Below are positions 15,146-23,516 of a stretch of DNA of 64,000 bases, piece by piece. The notes beneath the pieces were generated by a model, which was given only the letters and a program-made list of their open reading frames with translations, searched no databases and was not told where the DNA came from. The stretch comes from Nocardioides sp. zg-1230 (lineage in GTDB: Bacteria > Actinomycetota > Actinomycetes > Propionibacteriales > Nocardioidaceae). The stretch covers positions 62,001 to 126,000 of the forward strand of contig NZ_JABJQZ010000005.1 in the NCBI RefSeq assembly GCF_013155335.1, in the 5' to 3' direction. Every line of letters begins with the position of its first letter. Position 1 is the first letter of the stretch. Made by a program: the position numbers and the translations under genes.

Positions 15146-16197
15146 CAGTCCGACGCCCCGTCGTCGACGACCAGGGCGCCGAGCGAGGCCTGGTCGCGCT
15201 CGGCGTGCCACTGGCGCAGGTAGAGCTCCAGGTCGGCCACCCGCCGCGCGTGCTGCTCCTCGGTGGCCAGCGGTCCGGGGCCGAGGCCGTGCGCGGTGCG
15301 ACGCAGGATCTCCTCGCAGGTGGTGGCCACCACCTCCCGCACACGGAGGGCGGCCCGCCAGCCGGTAGCGCCGGCGAGGTCGCCGGCGTCGAGCGCCTCG
15401 GCCGCCTGGTGGAGCGTGGACCGCGCAGCGTGCAGGCGAGCGTCGACGGCACCAAGGTGCATCAGTGCCACCTGGTCGGGCTCGCGGGACGCCGAGGCTG
15501 CGGCGAGGCGCCGCGCGACGCCCACCGCGCCGCCGAACCAAACGGCGGCCACCCCGATGGCGCCCCATGCGAAGCCCGGTCGCTCGAGGTACCAGCCGGG
15601 TGCCCCCACAGGGCGAGCCTCGACGTCGACCATGTCGAGGGGGCCGGAGTCCACCGTCATGAGCCCGCGTGCCACCCAGGTGCCGGGCACGGCGGTGACG
15701 CCGAGGTCGTCGAGGTCGACGGCGAACAGCTGACGTTCCTCACCCACGCGGGCGCTGACCAGGGCGTGGTCGAGGACACCGCCCAGCGAGCACCAGTGCT
15801 TGCGCCCGTCCAGCACGTACGACTCGCCGCGCGCCGTCGCGCGGAGGGGCTCGCCCGGTCCCTCGGCGGCGAACACGCCCCAGGTGCCGTCGTCGGCCTG
15901 CTCGCCCGCCTGCGCGAGGATGGCGTGGGCGTCCAGGTGCGGCTCCAGCACCCGCGCCACGGTCAGGTCGACCGCGGCGACGCTGGCCAGGGCCGACCAC
16001 AGGAACGCCGTGCTCCCGCCTCCCGGCCGCGGGATCGCCGCACCGTGGTCCCGGGCCAGTGCCAGCGCGGCGGGGACGTCGCCCGCGGCGTTCCGGGCCA
16101 GCGTCACCAGCTCGGACAGCCGGTCCTCGTCTTCGGAGGTTTTCTTCCCGATGCGGACGGGCAGTGCTCCTGCGGCGCTCGCGTGGTCGCTCGTCAT
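15142..16197 (-). CDS. Acyl-CoA dehydrogenase-like protein
   Basis: The 351-residue protein resembles the acyl-CoA dehydrogenase superfamily (FAD flavoprotein): an N-terminal helical part with PGGGSTAFLWSALASVAAVD, a middle beta domain with FAAEGPGEPLRAT and GRKHWCSLGGVLDHALV, and a C-terminal four-helix region. It is slightly shorter than typical members (about 380), and an active-site Glu is not obvious to me. As first gene of the operon it may desaturate or oxidise an acyl chain on a glycoconjugate. A GAGGGG site precedes the ATG; a hairpin lies in its leader. Confidence 0.8.
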   Translation of the reverse strand: MTSDHASAAGALPVRIGKKTSEDEDRLSELVTLARNAAGDVPAALALARDHGAAIPRPGGGSTAFLWSALASVAAVDLTVARVLEPHLDAHAILAQAGEQADDGTWGVFAAEGPGEPLRATARGESYVLDGRKHWCSLGGVLDHALVSARVGEERQLFAVDLDDLGVTAVPGTWVARGLMTVDSGPLDMVDVEARPVGAPGWYLERPGFAWGAIGVAAVWFGGAVGVARRLAAASASREPDQVALMHLGAVDARLHAARSTLHQAAEALDAGDLAGATGWRAALRVREVVATTCEEILRRTAHGLGPGPLATEEQHARRVADLELYLRQWHAERDQASLGALVVDDGASDW

Positions 16198-16210
16198 CTG
16201 TCCCCTCGGT

Positions 16211-16253
16211 CGGCACCGGCTCCGGCGCGGTGCCGGCGCCCCTGCGGATCATA
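16211..16253 (-). promoter_or_regulatory. Promoter -10 and leader hairpin of the acyl-CoA dehydrogenase operon
   Basis: On the minus strand TATGAT (16248-16253) is a good -10 element; no clear -35 is seen. Starting a few bases downstream of the expected transcription start is a perfect 8-bp stem, CGGCACCG/CGGTGCCG (16211-16235, 9-base loop), ending 13 bases before the ATG. The stem could stabilise the mRNA or modulate translation. Confidence 0.4.
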
Positions 16254-16382
16254 GGGCGCGACAGAGGTCTGGTGGGACCTCCCAATGGGCTGGCGGGGGC
16301 GGGCGGTGTCGCGTCGCGAGGACGTCGCTGAGGCCTGCATACACGCGCCGCCCATCGCGGGGGAAGTGTCGTACCCCATCTC

Positions 16383-16403
16383 TATGATCGAACACATGAG
16401 CGA
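16383..16403 (+). promoter_or_regulatory. -10 element with LexA-like half box at the DUF222-HNH gene start
   Basis: TATGAT (16383-16388) is a near-consensus -10; seven bases later is ATG 16396, implying a leaderless transcript. Overlapping it is TCGAACACATGAGCGA (16388-16403), which matches the actinobacterial SOS box TCGAAC-N4-GTTCGA fully in the left half and 4 of 6 in the right. SOS control is possible but the right half is weak. Confidence 0.4.
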
Positions 16404-17829
16404 AGCGGTGACAGGCCGGATGGCGGGTGGGGTCGAGGACCTCACCGCCTCCGACCTGCTCGCTGTGATCCGACAGCGTCGCGTGGACGAGAACCGCGCC
16501 GCTGCCGACCAGCTCCTCTTGGCGGCGCAGTGGGCGGACCTGTATCCGCCGGAGTCGATCCACGACGCCGCGTCGTTCTCGGTGCCGTCGTGTGGTCAGG
16601 AGCACGAGGAGCCGATCGCGGGTGAGGGGTGCCCGTTGGTGGCGGAGTTCTGCGTGGCCGAGCTCGGCGGCGTCCTCGGGGTGTCGACGGTGGCGGCGAA
16701 GAAGCTGATCGGGCAGGCGTTGGAGCTGCGGCACCGGCTGCCGCGGTTGTGGGGCCAGGTGCAGGCGGGTCGGGTGCCGGCGTGGACGGCCCGGGTGGTC
16801 GCCGAGACCACGATCCACTCCAGCCCGGCGTTGACGCGGGAGGCGGCAGGGTTCATCGACGCGCAGGTCGCGGCCGTCGCGGGCCGGGTGGGTCCCGCGC
16901 AGCTGGACCGGCTGGTCGCAGAGGCGATCAAGCGCTACGACCTCGCCGACCCGGACCCGGCCGCGGATCCCGAGGACGGCTACCTCCACGTGGACCCGCG
17001 CCACGCGACCATCGACACCCGGGACGTGCACTATGCCGGGACGATGCGGGTCGACGGCGAGCTCGACATCGCCGACGCCCTCGACCTCGACCGCGCGCTG
17101 GCGCAGGGCGCCGCGACCCAGGCCGCGCTCGGCTCCACCGAGTCCCTCGACGTGCGCCGCGCCAAGGCCCTCGGTGAGCTCGCCCGGACGCAGACCGCGC
17201 TCGACCTCCACACCACGGGCACAGGCACCACCGCGAAGACCGAAGACGGCGACGGGCTGCCGGTCGCGCGGGAGGTCGTGCTCCACGCCCACTTCGACGC
17301 GGGCTTCGCCGGCGACGCCACCGTGTTCGGGCCGACCGGGCGGCTCGAGGAGGGGCAGCGGCTCGCGCTGCTCGACCAGGTCAAGTCGTGGTGTGCCGAC
17401 TCCCGCACGAAGGTGACGATCAAGCCGGTGATCGACCTGAACACCCAGCTGAGGACCGACACGTACGAGGTTCCGGATCGGATCCGGGAGCAGGTTTTCC
17501 TCCGAGACATGACGTGCGTGTTCCCGCACTGCACCCGACCGGCCCGGCGCTGCGATGTCGACCATGTCATCCCCCACGACCCGGACGCCGAGGCCGAGGG
17601 TCGGCCGCAGCCCGGGCCGACACAGACCGACAACCTCGCCTGCCTGTGCCGCAGCCACCACCGGTTGAAGACGCACTCGGCCTGGCGCTACGAGATGGTC
17701 GCGCCCGGGGTGTTCGAGTGGACCAGCCCGCACGGGTACCTCTACCGCCGCGACCACACCGGCACTACCGCACTCGACCCACCCGAGAGGCCAGATCCGC
17801 CCGGCATCCCACGACCACGCCGACCATGA
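16396..17829 (+). CDS. DUF222 / HNH endonuclease domain protein (13E12-type repeat family)
   Basis: The 477-residue protein has an N-terminal DUF222 helical domain (LLAVIRQRRVDENRAAADQL, then VAEFCVAELGGVLGVSTVAA) and a C-terminal HNH nuclease motif: CVFPHCTRPARRCDVDHVIP, DNLACLCRSHHRLKTH. These multicopy genes are abundant in actinobacteria and related to the mycobacterial REP13E12 family; a role in DNA cutting or mobility is presumed but unproven. I chose ATG 16396 because it lies at the expected start point of the -10 at 16383; ATG 16384 would add four residues. No flanking repeats or transposase are seen. Confidence 0.88.
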   Translation: MSEAVTGRMAGGVEDLTASDLLAVIRQRRVDENRAAADQLLLAAQWADLYPPESIHDAASFSVPSCGQEHEEPIAGEGCPLVAEFCVAELGGVLGVSTVAAKKLIGQALELRHRLPRLWGQVQAGRVPAWTARVVAETTIHSSPALTREAAGFIDAQVAAVAGRVGPAQLDRLVAEAIKRYDLADPDPAADPEDGYLHVDPRHATIDTRDVHYAGTMRVDGELDIADALDLDRALAQGAATQAALGSTESLDVRRAKALGELARTQTALDLHTTGTGTTAKTEDGDGLPVAREVVLHAHFDAGFAGDATVFGPTGRLEEGQRLALLDQVKSWCADSRTKVTIKPVIDLNTQLRTDTYEVPDRIREQVFLRDMTCVFPHCTRPARRCDVDHVIPHDPDAEAEGRPQPGPTQTDNLACLCRSHHRLKTHSAWRYEMVAPGVFEWTSPHGYLYRRDHTGTTALDPPERPDPPGIPRPRRP

Positions 17830-17860
17830 CCCCGCCCCACACCCCGCCACCCACCCGGTA

Positions 17861-17936
17861 GCGGGGCCACAGGCACGTCCGAACGGGCGGGCCGGCGGCC
17901 CCGCAGGTCATGACCGATGTCCCTGGCCGGACCTGC
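17861..17936. terminator. Overlapping hairpins between convergent HNH and lipoprotein genes
   Basis: Two inverted repeats overlap: GCGGGGCC (17861-17868) with GGCCCCGC (17897-17904), and GCAGGTC (17903-17909) with GACCTGC (17930-17936). They share two bases, so they could be alternative structures. They occupy the gap between two convergent genes and probably act as terminators. Confidence 0.45.
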
Positions 17937-17941
17937 ATCAG

Positions 17942-18589
17942 CTATGGGTGGTAGAGCCGCGGGATCTCGGCGTCCCAGCCAGCGCGCCCGGTCCCGTAGG
18001 CGTGGTCCTCCCACACGGCGTCACCGAACGGGTCGTCGGGTGCAGCGTCGTAGCGCATGGTCGCGGCGTCCACCTCGGCCTCGATCCACTGCGGCTCGCC
18101 CAGACAGCTGCGGGGCAGCGTCATGGTCACCGTGTTGGTGTCGAAGTCCACGTCGACCGCGGCCCCGGGGCAGCGCGACCCGTCGGCCTCGTAGACGTCG
18201 ACGCTGGTCTGGCCGCGGTAGGCGAGAGCAGTCGCCTGGGTCGGCAGGCGCGACCCGGTGCGGTCCGTCGTGACGAGGGTCGTCAGGTCGAGGTACTGAC
18301 GGGGGCTGAGGCCGCGGAACTCGGCCGTGACGGTGACCTCGTCCGCGCCGTGCTCGACCGTCGTGCGCACGATGTCGGTGATCGAGTTGCGGGGCGCCGG
18401 GGCGACGGCGTCCGGGTCCGTGGTGTGACCGCCGACCAAGACGTCACCGGACGCGTCGGAGGTGGAGCTCCGCGTGACAACGGTGCGTCCGGGCGGGTCC
18501 GGCGAGCACCCGGAGAGCGCCACGGAGAGTGCCACGAGGAGGGCCGCGAGAGCGGCCGGCAGGAGGACGAGCCCGTCAGTCCGCGACAT
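17942..18589 (-). CDS. Putative lipoprotein of unknown function
   Basis: The 215-residue product has a lipoprotein signal peptide with hydrophobic core LVLLPAALAALLVALSVA and lipobox LSGC at about residues 26-29. The mature part is acidic and contains two Cys (SRCPGAAV and RSCLGEPQW) that could form a disulfide, and ends WDAEIPRLYHP. I recognise no family. The ATG at 18589 overlaps the preceding AMIN-like lipoprotein gene by 14 bases, so the two are likely coexpressed surface proteins. Confidence 0.75.
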   Translation of the reverse strand: MSRTDGLVLLPAALAALLVALSVALSGCSPDPPGRTVVTRSSTSDASGDVLVGGHTTDPDAVAPAPRNSITDIVRTTVEHGADEVTVTAEFRGLSPRQYLDLTTLVTTDRTGSRLPTQATALAYRGQTSVDVYEADGSRCPGAAVDVDFDTNTVTMTLPRSCLGEPQWIEAEVDAATMRYDAAPDDPFGDAVWEDHAYGTGRAGWDAEIPRLYHP

Positions 18590-19235
18590 CGACGACGAGG
18601 CGCGGCGGGTCCGTGAGGGTGAACACCCGGAAGGGACGTTCATCGCCCTCGATGCCCGCGAAGACCTGGATGTAGCCCTCGAACCAGCCGTTGACGTGGA
18701 CCGCGGCGATCTCGCCGGCGGGTGCGAGGGCCTGCGGCACCTCGTAGGACCCGGGCTCGGGCATCGCGGTGCCGGACGCGCTGATCGTGAGCACGTGGTC
18801 ACCCGCGACCGGCACGACCTTGCCACTGCCCTCGGCGACGGCCTCGTCGCCCCAGGCGACGCCCCAGCCGGGGGTCGCGGTGCCGCTGAGCTCGAGCACG
18901 ACGCGGTCGAAGCCGTCGTGATCTCCCACCCGTACGTCGACCAGCTGCAGGTCCCAGTCACCCGACGGCTCCGCGGTCTGCGGCTCGGTCGACTGCGGGA
19001 ACGGCGGACCGTCGGCCGTGGGCGGCGTCGGGGAGGGCGACTCCGCGGGCGGCGACGCGGACGGGGGCTCGGACGGGGGCTCGGACGGGGACTCCGAAGG
19101 CGTGGCGGACGGCGCCTTGGACGACTCGGCCGACGACGTCGACCTGTCGCTCGCCGACGTGGGGGAGGCGTCGGTACCGCAGGCCGTCAGCAGCAGCACG
19201 GTGGCTGCGAGGGACCCGCCCAGCGCTCGACCCAT
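18576..19235 (-). CDS. AMIN-like domain lipoprotein with Ser/Pro-rich linker
   Basis: The 219-residue product has a lipobox (LLTACG, Cys about residue 19), then a low-complexity linker of about 60 residues rich in Ser, Pro and Glu (repeats of SEPPSEPP type, from a tandem tcggacgggg DNA motif), then a beta-rich domain with VRVGDHDGFDRVVLELSG, GWGVAWGDEAVAEGSG, GYIQVFAGIEGDERPFRVF and the end PRLVVDVAD. This matches the actinobacterial AMIN-like (lipo)protein family; AMIN domains often bind cell-wall components. Confidence 0.82.
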   Translation of the reverse strand: MGRALGGSLAATVLLLTACGTDASPTSASDRSTSSAESSKAPSATPSESPSEPPSEPPSASPPAESPSPTPPTADGPPFPQSTEPQTAEPSGDWDLQLVDVRVGDHDGFDRVVLELSGTATPGWGVAWGDEAVAEGSGKVVPVAGDHVLTISASGTAMPEPGSYEVPQALAPAGEIAAVHVNGWFEGYIQVFAGIEGDERPFRVFTLTDPPRLVVDVAD

Positions 19236-19332
19236 CAGTCCCCCTCGGTGAGTGCCGTCGACCGGCGGTCCCAGCCTAGGGGCCGAGACCGCCGATCCCG
19301 GGGATCAGGGCCCGAGGGTCACGTCCGAAGCG

Positions 19333-20310
19333 TCACGGACGCAGCAGGATCTTGCCGCGGCGCCCGGGCTCTGCGTTGGCGCGCGTGGCATCCGCGATCT
19401 CCTCGAGCGGGTAGACCTTCTCGACCGGAAGCGTGAGCGCGCCGGAGCCGAGGCCGGTGACCAGCTCGCCCATCAGGGCGGCCCGCTTCTCGCGGGACAT
19501 CGCGGCGAAGACCTTGTTGCCCCAGAAACCCTTGATCACGACCTGCTTGAAGATCACGTCGCCGGACCCGATCTCCATCGTGGGCGAGGCCATGGCGCCG
19601 AAGACCACGAGGACACCGTCCTCGGCGAGCAGCGAGACGACGTCGCCGGCGGAGGCCCCGCCGACGGAGTCGACGCCGGCGACGATCGGGGCGTCGCCGA
19701 CGATCTCGCGCACGCGGTCGCGCCAGCCGTCGTCGTCGGTCGCGACGACGCGCTCGATGCCCTGCTCGGCCAGCTCAGCGACCCCGTCGGCACGGCGTAC
19801 GAGACCGAGGACGTGGACACCGCGGGCCTTCGCGAGCTGGGCCACGAGGCGACCGACGGCGCCGTTCGCGGCGTTCTGGACGATCCAGTCGCCCTCGGAC
19901 ACCTCGAGGAAGTCGAGCAGGGCGATGGCGCTGAACGGCATCGAGACGAGCTGCGCGGCGGCCTCGTCGCTCATCCCCTCCGGCACCGGGACCAACCCGG
20001 CGGCAGGGGCGACGATGAGCTCGGCCCAGGCGCCGAAGCTGCCGCCGGTGGCGACCCGCTGGCCGACCTCGAGGCCCTCGACGCCCTCGCCGAGCGCCTC
20101 GACCACACCGACCGCCTCGGTCCCGGCACGCGCCGGCATCTCGGGCTTGAAGCCGTAGCTTCCGCGGGCCGTCCAGAGGTCGTGGTTGTGGATGGGGGAG
20201 AGCAGGACCCGTACGAGTGCCTGGCCCGGGCCGGGCTCCGGGGCCGGCACCTCCTGCACCGAGAGGACCTCGGCCGGGTCGCCGAACCTGGGCTGGACGA
20301 GTGCGCGCAT
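19333..20310 (-). CDS. MDR-superfamily zinc-binding-type dehydrogenase / NADPH:quinone reductase-like
   Basis: The 325-residue protein is a medium-chain dehydrogenase/reductase without the structural zinc loop, of the quinone-reductase or enoyl-reductase branch. It has [16 protein letters not shown] at the start, [37 protein letters not shown], the nucleotide-binding region [19 protein letters not shown] and GKILLRP at the end. It probably uses NADPH to reduce an enone or quinone. It stands alone between a lipoprotein pair and a divergent DUF2256 gene. Confidence 0.87.
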   Translation of the reverse strand: MRALVQPRFGDPAEVLSVQEVPAPEPGPGQALVRVLLSPIHNHDLWTARGSYGFKPEMPARAGTEAVGVVEALGEGVEGLEVGQRVATGGSFGAWAELIVAPAAGLVPVPEGMSDEAAAQLVSMPFSAIALLDFLEVSEGDWIVQNAANGAVGRLVAQLAKARGVHVLGLVRRADGVAELAEQGIERVVATDDDGWRDRVREIVGDAPIVAGVDSVGGASAGDVVSLLAEDGVLVVFGAMASPTMEIGSGDVIFKQVVIKGFWGNKVFAAMSREKRAALMGELVTGLGSGALTLPVEKVYPLEEIADATRANAEPGRRGKILLRP

Positions 20311-20443
20311 GGGACTGCCTTCCGTGAGACTGCGGGGGACGTACGCCCGGCACAACCGCCGACCCGGCCCGGCTATGCCGCCGGCGGACCACCTGAGGGC
20401 GAGGTCACAGGCCGCGCTGGTGCCGCGCGGCACACTGGGCGGC

Positions 20444-20824
20444 ATGCCCCCGGAGCCGAAGACCTGCCAGTCGTGCGGTCGCACCATCGAGTGGCGCAGG
20501 AAGTGGGACCGCGACTGGGACCAGGTGCGCTACTGCTCGACCGCGTGTCGCAAGCGGGGCGTCTCCGACGTCGACCGCAGGCTGGAGGACACCATCCTCG
20601 ACCTGCTCGCCCAGCGGGCCCGTACGTCGACGATCTGCCCGTCGGACGCGGCGCGCGCGGTGGGCGAGGACGACTCGTGGCGCGAGCTGATGGAGCCCGC
20701 GAGACGTGCGGCCCGTCGGCTGGTGGACCGTGGTGAGGTCGAGATCACCCAGGGCGGTCACGTCGTCGACCCGTCGACGGCCAAGGGGCCCATCCGGATC
20801 CGGCGCCGGGCTCAGAAGGCGTAG
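20444..20824 (+). CDS. DUF2256 and DUF3253 domain protein
   Basis: The 126-residue protein fuses two small domains. Residues 6-42 are a DUF2256 zinc-ribbon-like segment, [20 protein letters not shown] then [12 protein letters not shown], with four Cys. Residues about 45-126 are a DUF3253 winged-helix-like segment ([41 protein letters not shown], ending GPIRIRR). The combination is common in bacteria but has no known function; a nucleic-acid-binding role is plausible. It overlaps the convergent sulfotransferase-like gene by 13 bases. Confidence 0.85.
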   Translation: MPPEPKTCQSCGRTIEWRRKWDRDWDQVRYCSTACRKRGVSDVDRRLEDTILDLLAQRARTSTICPSDAARAVGEDDSWRELMEPARRAARRLVDRGEVEITQGGHVVDPSTAKGPIRIRRRAQKA

Positions 20825-21441
20825 TCGAACCGCTCCAGGTCGTCGGCGTGGGCCGTCTCGACCAGGCGCCGGCTCGCGGCCGAGTAGGAGCGCCAGTAGG
20901 CGCGCTCGCGGTCGGTGACGTTGGTGGGCGGCACCGCCAGCTCGAAGCCGAGGAGGTCGCCGATGTCGGTCTCCAGGTGCTCCATGCGCAGCACGACGTC
21001 GGCCTCGTCCACGTGGCCGCGGTTGATCCGCAGCGGCCGCACCGGGTCGCCGATGGCCTGAGCGAGCCAGGCGTCGAAGTCGAGGGTCACCGCGTCGACG
21101 ATGCGGTCGACGGCACCCGGCACCTCGTGCACCCACGAGTCGGGGCGTCGCAGCTCGTGCACCCACCGGGTGCGGGTGCGGGTGTGCTCGGCGACGTAGA
21201 AGTCGAACGGGTTGCGGGTCGTCGTCACGATGCGCATCCCGTGCCCGGCGTCCACCACTCCTGCCGCGACGAGCTGCCCCACGGTCGCGTGCTTGGCGTC
21301 CACGCCCGCCTCTCGGGCCTGCTCGGGACCGACGACCTCGGTCGCGCCGCGTTGCGCGACGAGGGCCTCACCGAGGGCGGTGCTCCCGGTGCCGGGGGCG
21401 GCGGTGACGAGGAGTCCGCCGCGGCGGTCGACCAGCGCCAT
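20812..21441 (-). CDS. Sulfotransferase-like P-loop protein
   Basis: The 209-residue product has an N-terminal P-loop-like segment ([20 protein letters not shown]) and [15 protein letters not shown], features of sulfotransferase-family proteins that bind PAPS. It is shorter than typical enzymes and the catalytic details are unclear, so sulfotransferase-like is the safest name. The gene starts at ATG 21441 and is convergent and overlapping with the DUF2256/DUF3253 gene. Confidence 0.72.
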   Translation of the reverse strand: MALVDRRGGLLVTAAPGTGSTALGEALVAQRGATEVVGPEQAREAGVDAKHATVGQLVAAGVVDAGHGMRIVTTTRNPFDFYVAEHTRTRTRWVHELRRPDSWVHEVPGAVDRIVDAVTLDFDAWLAQAIGDPVRPLRINRGHVDEADVVLRMEHLETDIGDLLGFELAVPPTNVTDRERAYWRSYSAASRRLVETAHADDLERFDYAF

Positions 21442-21514
21442 CAGCAGGAGCCGTGAGAGGGAGAGCCTGGGTGCATGCAGGTATTGCAGCAGACGCCCCG
21501 CAACTCCGCGCGGG

Positions 21515-21808
21515 TCAGTCGTCGAAGAGGTGGTCCTCGGCCTCGGCCGACGTGACCTCGAGCCGCAGCGCCAGCACCTTCTCCGGTGGCAGCCCGAGCC
21601 GGGAGAGGATGACCTGCACCTGGGGAAGCACCCAGCTGTAGGACTCCACCGCCACCCGGCTCGCCTCGTTGTGCACCCGGATCCACACGACCGGGTCGCC
21701 GGCGCGGTCCGGCAGCCAGTGCGCGCCGATGACGCCCGCGGGTGCCAGCGACGTGACGATCGGCAGCATCGCCGCGTCGGCGGCCCGCCGCAGCGTCTCG
21801 TCGGTCAC
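21515..21808 (-). CDS. Conserved hypothetical protein, 97 residues
   Basis: I do not recognise the family. The protein is soluble and mixed alpha/beta, with [58 protein letters not shown] and an acidic end ([10 protein letters not shown]). Codon usage and GC skew look like neighbouring genes. It lies upstream of the sulfotransferase-like gene on the same strand, 73 bases away, and is divergent from clpP. Confidence 0.6.
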   Translation of the reverse strand: MTDETLRRAADAAMLPIVTSLAPAGVIGAHWLPDRAGDPVVWIRVHNEASRVAVESYSWVLPQVQVILSRLGLPPEKVLALRLEVTSAEAEDHLFDD

Positions 21809-21904
21809 CCCGCCACACTAGGACCCTCGATGCTCCGCTCCCCGCGGATCCGCCGCGAGCAGAACGCCCTGTGGTGACGGACCCGAGCGGGCCACGCTGG
21901 GCGC

Positions 21905-22519
21905 ATGACCACCCACACCACCTCCGAACGCATCGAGGACGAGCTCGTCAGACGGCTGATGCACCAGCGGATCATCGTCCTGGGCGAGGAGCTCGGGGAG
22001 CGCAACGGCAACCGCCTGATGCACCAGCTTCTGCTGTTGTCCGCCGAGGACCCGCGCGCCGACATCAGCCTCTGGATCAGCTCCCCGGGCGGCTCGGTGT
22101 CGTCGATGCTCGCCATCCACGACGTGATGCAGCTGATCCCCAACGACGTGAGCACCCTCGCCATGGGCATGGCCGCGAGCGCCGGACAGTTCCTGCTCTC
22201 CGCGGGCACGCCGGGCAAGAGGTACGCCCTCCCGCACGCCCGCGTCCTCCTCCACCAGGGATCCGCAGGCATCGGCGGCACGGCCGTCGACATCGAGATC
22301 CAGGCCGACGACCTGCGCCACACCCGGGACACCGTGCTCGGCCTCATCGCCGAGCACACCGGCCAGGACCGCGAGACCGTCGAGCGCGACTCGCGCCGCG
22401 ACCGGTGGTTCAGTGCGGAGGACGCGCTCGCCTACGGCTTCGTCGACGAGATCCTCAGCTCGGTCGACCACGTCACGCCGGCGCGCACCCGCGCCGTGGG
22501 TCTGGCAGGTGCGCGATGA
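21905..22519 (+). CDS. clpP: ATP-dependent Clp protease proteolytic subunit, complete catalytic triad
   Basis: The 204-residue protein is a ClpP peptidase. It retains the oxyanion-loop region [17 protein letters not shown], the nucleophile Ser92 in [10 protein letters not shown], His117 in ARVLLHQGS and an Asp in [11 protein letters not shown]. It would form one ring of a Clp tetradecamer degrading unfolded or tagged proteins with ClpX or ClpC. It overlaps the second clpP by 4 bases (ATGA). The pair, with an adjacent regulator of PopR type, resembles the clpP3-clpP4 operon of Streptomyces rather than the main clpP1-clpP2 operon next to clpX and tig. Confidence 0.93.
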   Translation: MTTHTTSERIEDELVRRLMHQRIIVLGEELGERNGNRLMHQLLLLSAEDPRADISLWISSPGGSVSSMLAIHDVMQLIPNDVSTLAMGMAASAGQFLLSAGTPGKRYALPHARVLLHQGSAGIGGTAVDIEIQADDLRHTRDTVLGLIAEHTGQDRETVERDSRRDRWFSAEDALAYGFVDEILSSVDHVTPARTRAVGLAGAR

Positions 22520-23133
22520 GCGCCTACGGGATGAGCACCTACACCGTCCCGTACGTCGTCCAGCAGACGCCGCGGGGCGAACGGACCCTCGACCTCTACT
22601 CGCGGCTGCTGTCGGAGCGGATCGTCTACCTGGGCACCGAGATCGACGACGGCGTCGCCAACGCGGTGATCGCGCAGCTGCTGCACCTGGCCTCGGAGAA
22701 CCCCGAGCTCCCGATCAGCCTCTACCTCAACTCACCGGGTGGCTCCATCACGGCGATGCTGGCTGTCTACGACGCGATGCAGTTCGTGAAGCCGCCGGTC
22801 GAGACCGTGTGCGTCGGGCAGGCCGCGTGGACCGCAGCGGTCCTGCTCGCCGGGGGCGCGCCGGGCCGGCGCGCGATCCTGCCGCACGGGCGCGTCGTGC
22901 TCCACCAGCCCGCGACGCAGGGCCGCGGCACCATCCCCGACCTGATCCTCGAGGCCGACGAGGTGGCGCGGGTGCGCCTGCTGCTCGAGGAGGTGCTCGC
23001 CCGGCACACCGGGCGTACGGCTGAGCAGATCCGCCAGGACACCGACCGCACGCTCGTCCTGCCGGGGGAGGCCGCCGTGGACTACGGGCTCGTCGACACG
23101 GTCGTGAGCGAGCAGGGGCCGGCGCTGGTCTGA
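22516..23133 (+). CDS. ClpP-family subunit with nucleophilic Ser replaced by Trp
   Basis: The 205-residue protein aligns along its length with Clp[52 protein letters not shown], then [17 protein letters not shown]. In active ClpP this last segment reads AASMG; here residue 105 is Trp, so the nucleophile is missing. His130 ([11 protein letters not shown]) and the Asp of RQDTDRT remain, although the usual second Asp is absent. It is therefore a catalytically dead ring subunit by prediction, analogous to ClpR, likely assembling with the active subunit encoded just upstream. ATG 22531 is an alternative start. Confidence 0.9.
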   Translation: MSAYGMSTYTVPYVVQQTPRGERTLDLYSRLLSERIVYLGTEIDDGVANAVIAQLLHLASENPELPISLYLNSPGGSITAMLAVYDAMQFVKPPVETVCVGQAAWTAAVLLAGGAPGRRAILPHGRVVLHQPATQGRGTIPDLILEADEVARVRLLLEEVLARHTGRTAEQIRQDTDRTLVLPGEAAVDYGLVDTVVSEQGPALV

Positions 23134-23138
23134 ACGGG

Positions 23139-23447
23139 TCAGGCTGCGAGGGCGAGGGCGAGGGCGTCCGGGCGTCCTGCGCGCACCGCCAGGCGCCGGA
23201 CGCTGAGGTCGAGCGCACCGGCGATGGCGTGGAGCATCTCCGACGACGGGTCCTTCAGACCGCGCTCGACCTCGGAGAGGTACTGCACGGAGACCCCGGC
23301 ACGCCCGGCCACGTCGACGAGGCGCTCGCCGCGGCGACGGCGCTCACGGTGCAGCTCGCGGCCGACCAGCTCCCGCCACAGGGGCTCGGGCCCGTGCTCG
23401 GGCTCGGGTGCACGATCAGGACCGGGGAACCGCAGGATGTCGCCCAT
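23139..23447 (-). CDS. XRE-family regulator, PopR/ClgR type
   Basis: The 102-residue protein contains a single XRE HTH (RELHRERRRRGERLVDVAGR, AGVSVQYLSEVERGLKDPSS, EMLHAIAGALDL), the pattern of ClgR and PopR, activators of clp genes in actinobacteria. It ends in LALALAA; in Streptomyces, C-terminal Ala residues of PopR/ClgR mark them for ClpP degradation, giving feedback. It is convergent with the clpP pair, as popR neighbours clpP3-clpP4. TAGGTT (23454-23459) seven bases upstream of the ATG suggests a leaderless transcript. Confidence 0.82.
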   Translation of the reverse strand: MGDILRFPGPDRAPEPEHGPEPLWRELVGRELHRERRRRGERLVDVAGRAGVSVQYLSEVERGLKDPSSEMLHAIAGALDLSVRRLAVRAGRPDALALALAA

Positions 23448-23487
23448 GGGCCGAACCTAGACCCGGCACTGGCCGGAAGCCGAGCGA

Positions 23488-23504
23488 TTCTGCTCAGGGC
23501 AGAA
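23488..23504. promoter_or_regulatory. Inverted repeat between selO stop and popR-like gene
   Basis: TTCTGC and GCAGAA pair perfectly across a 5-base loop, 12 bases beyond the selO stop and about 40 bases upstream of the popR-like start. It may terminate selO or serve as an operator for the regulator. Only the symmetry is seen. Confidence 0.35.
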
Positions 23505-23516
23505 GCACCGACGCGC

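Noticed and set aside
16396..17829. DUF222-HNH gene as part of a mobile element or prophage
   Set aside because: No integrase, terminal repeats, target duplication or composition change surrounds it.
21851..21861. CGCCGCGAGCA as a ClgR/PopR box before clpP
   Set aside because: It matches the remembered CGCYNANRGCG consensus imperfectly at the central A and the last base; too weak to list.
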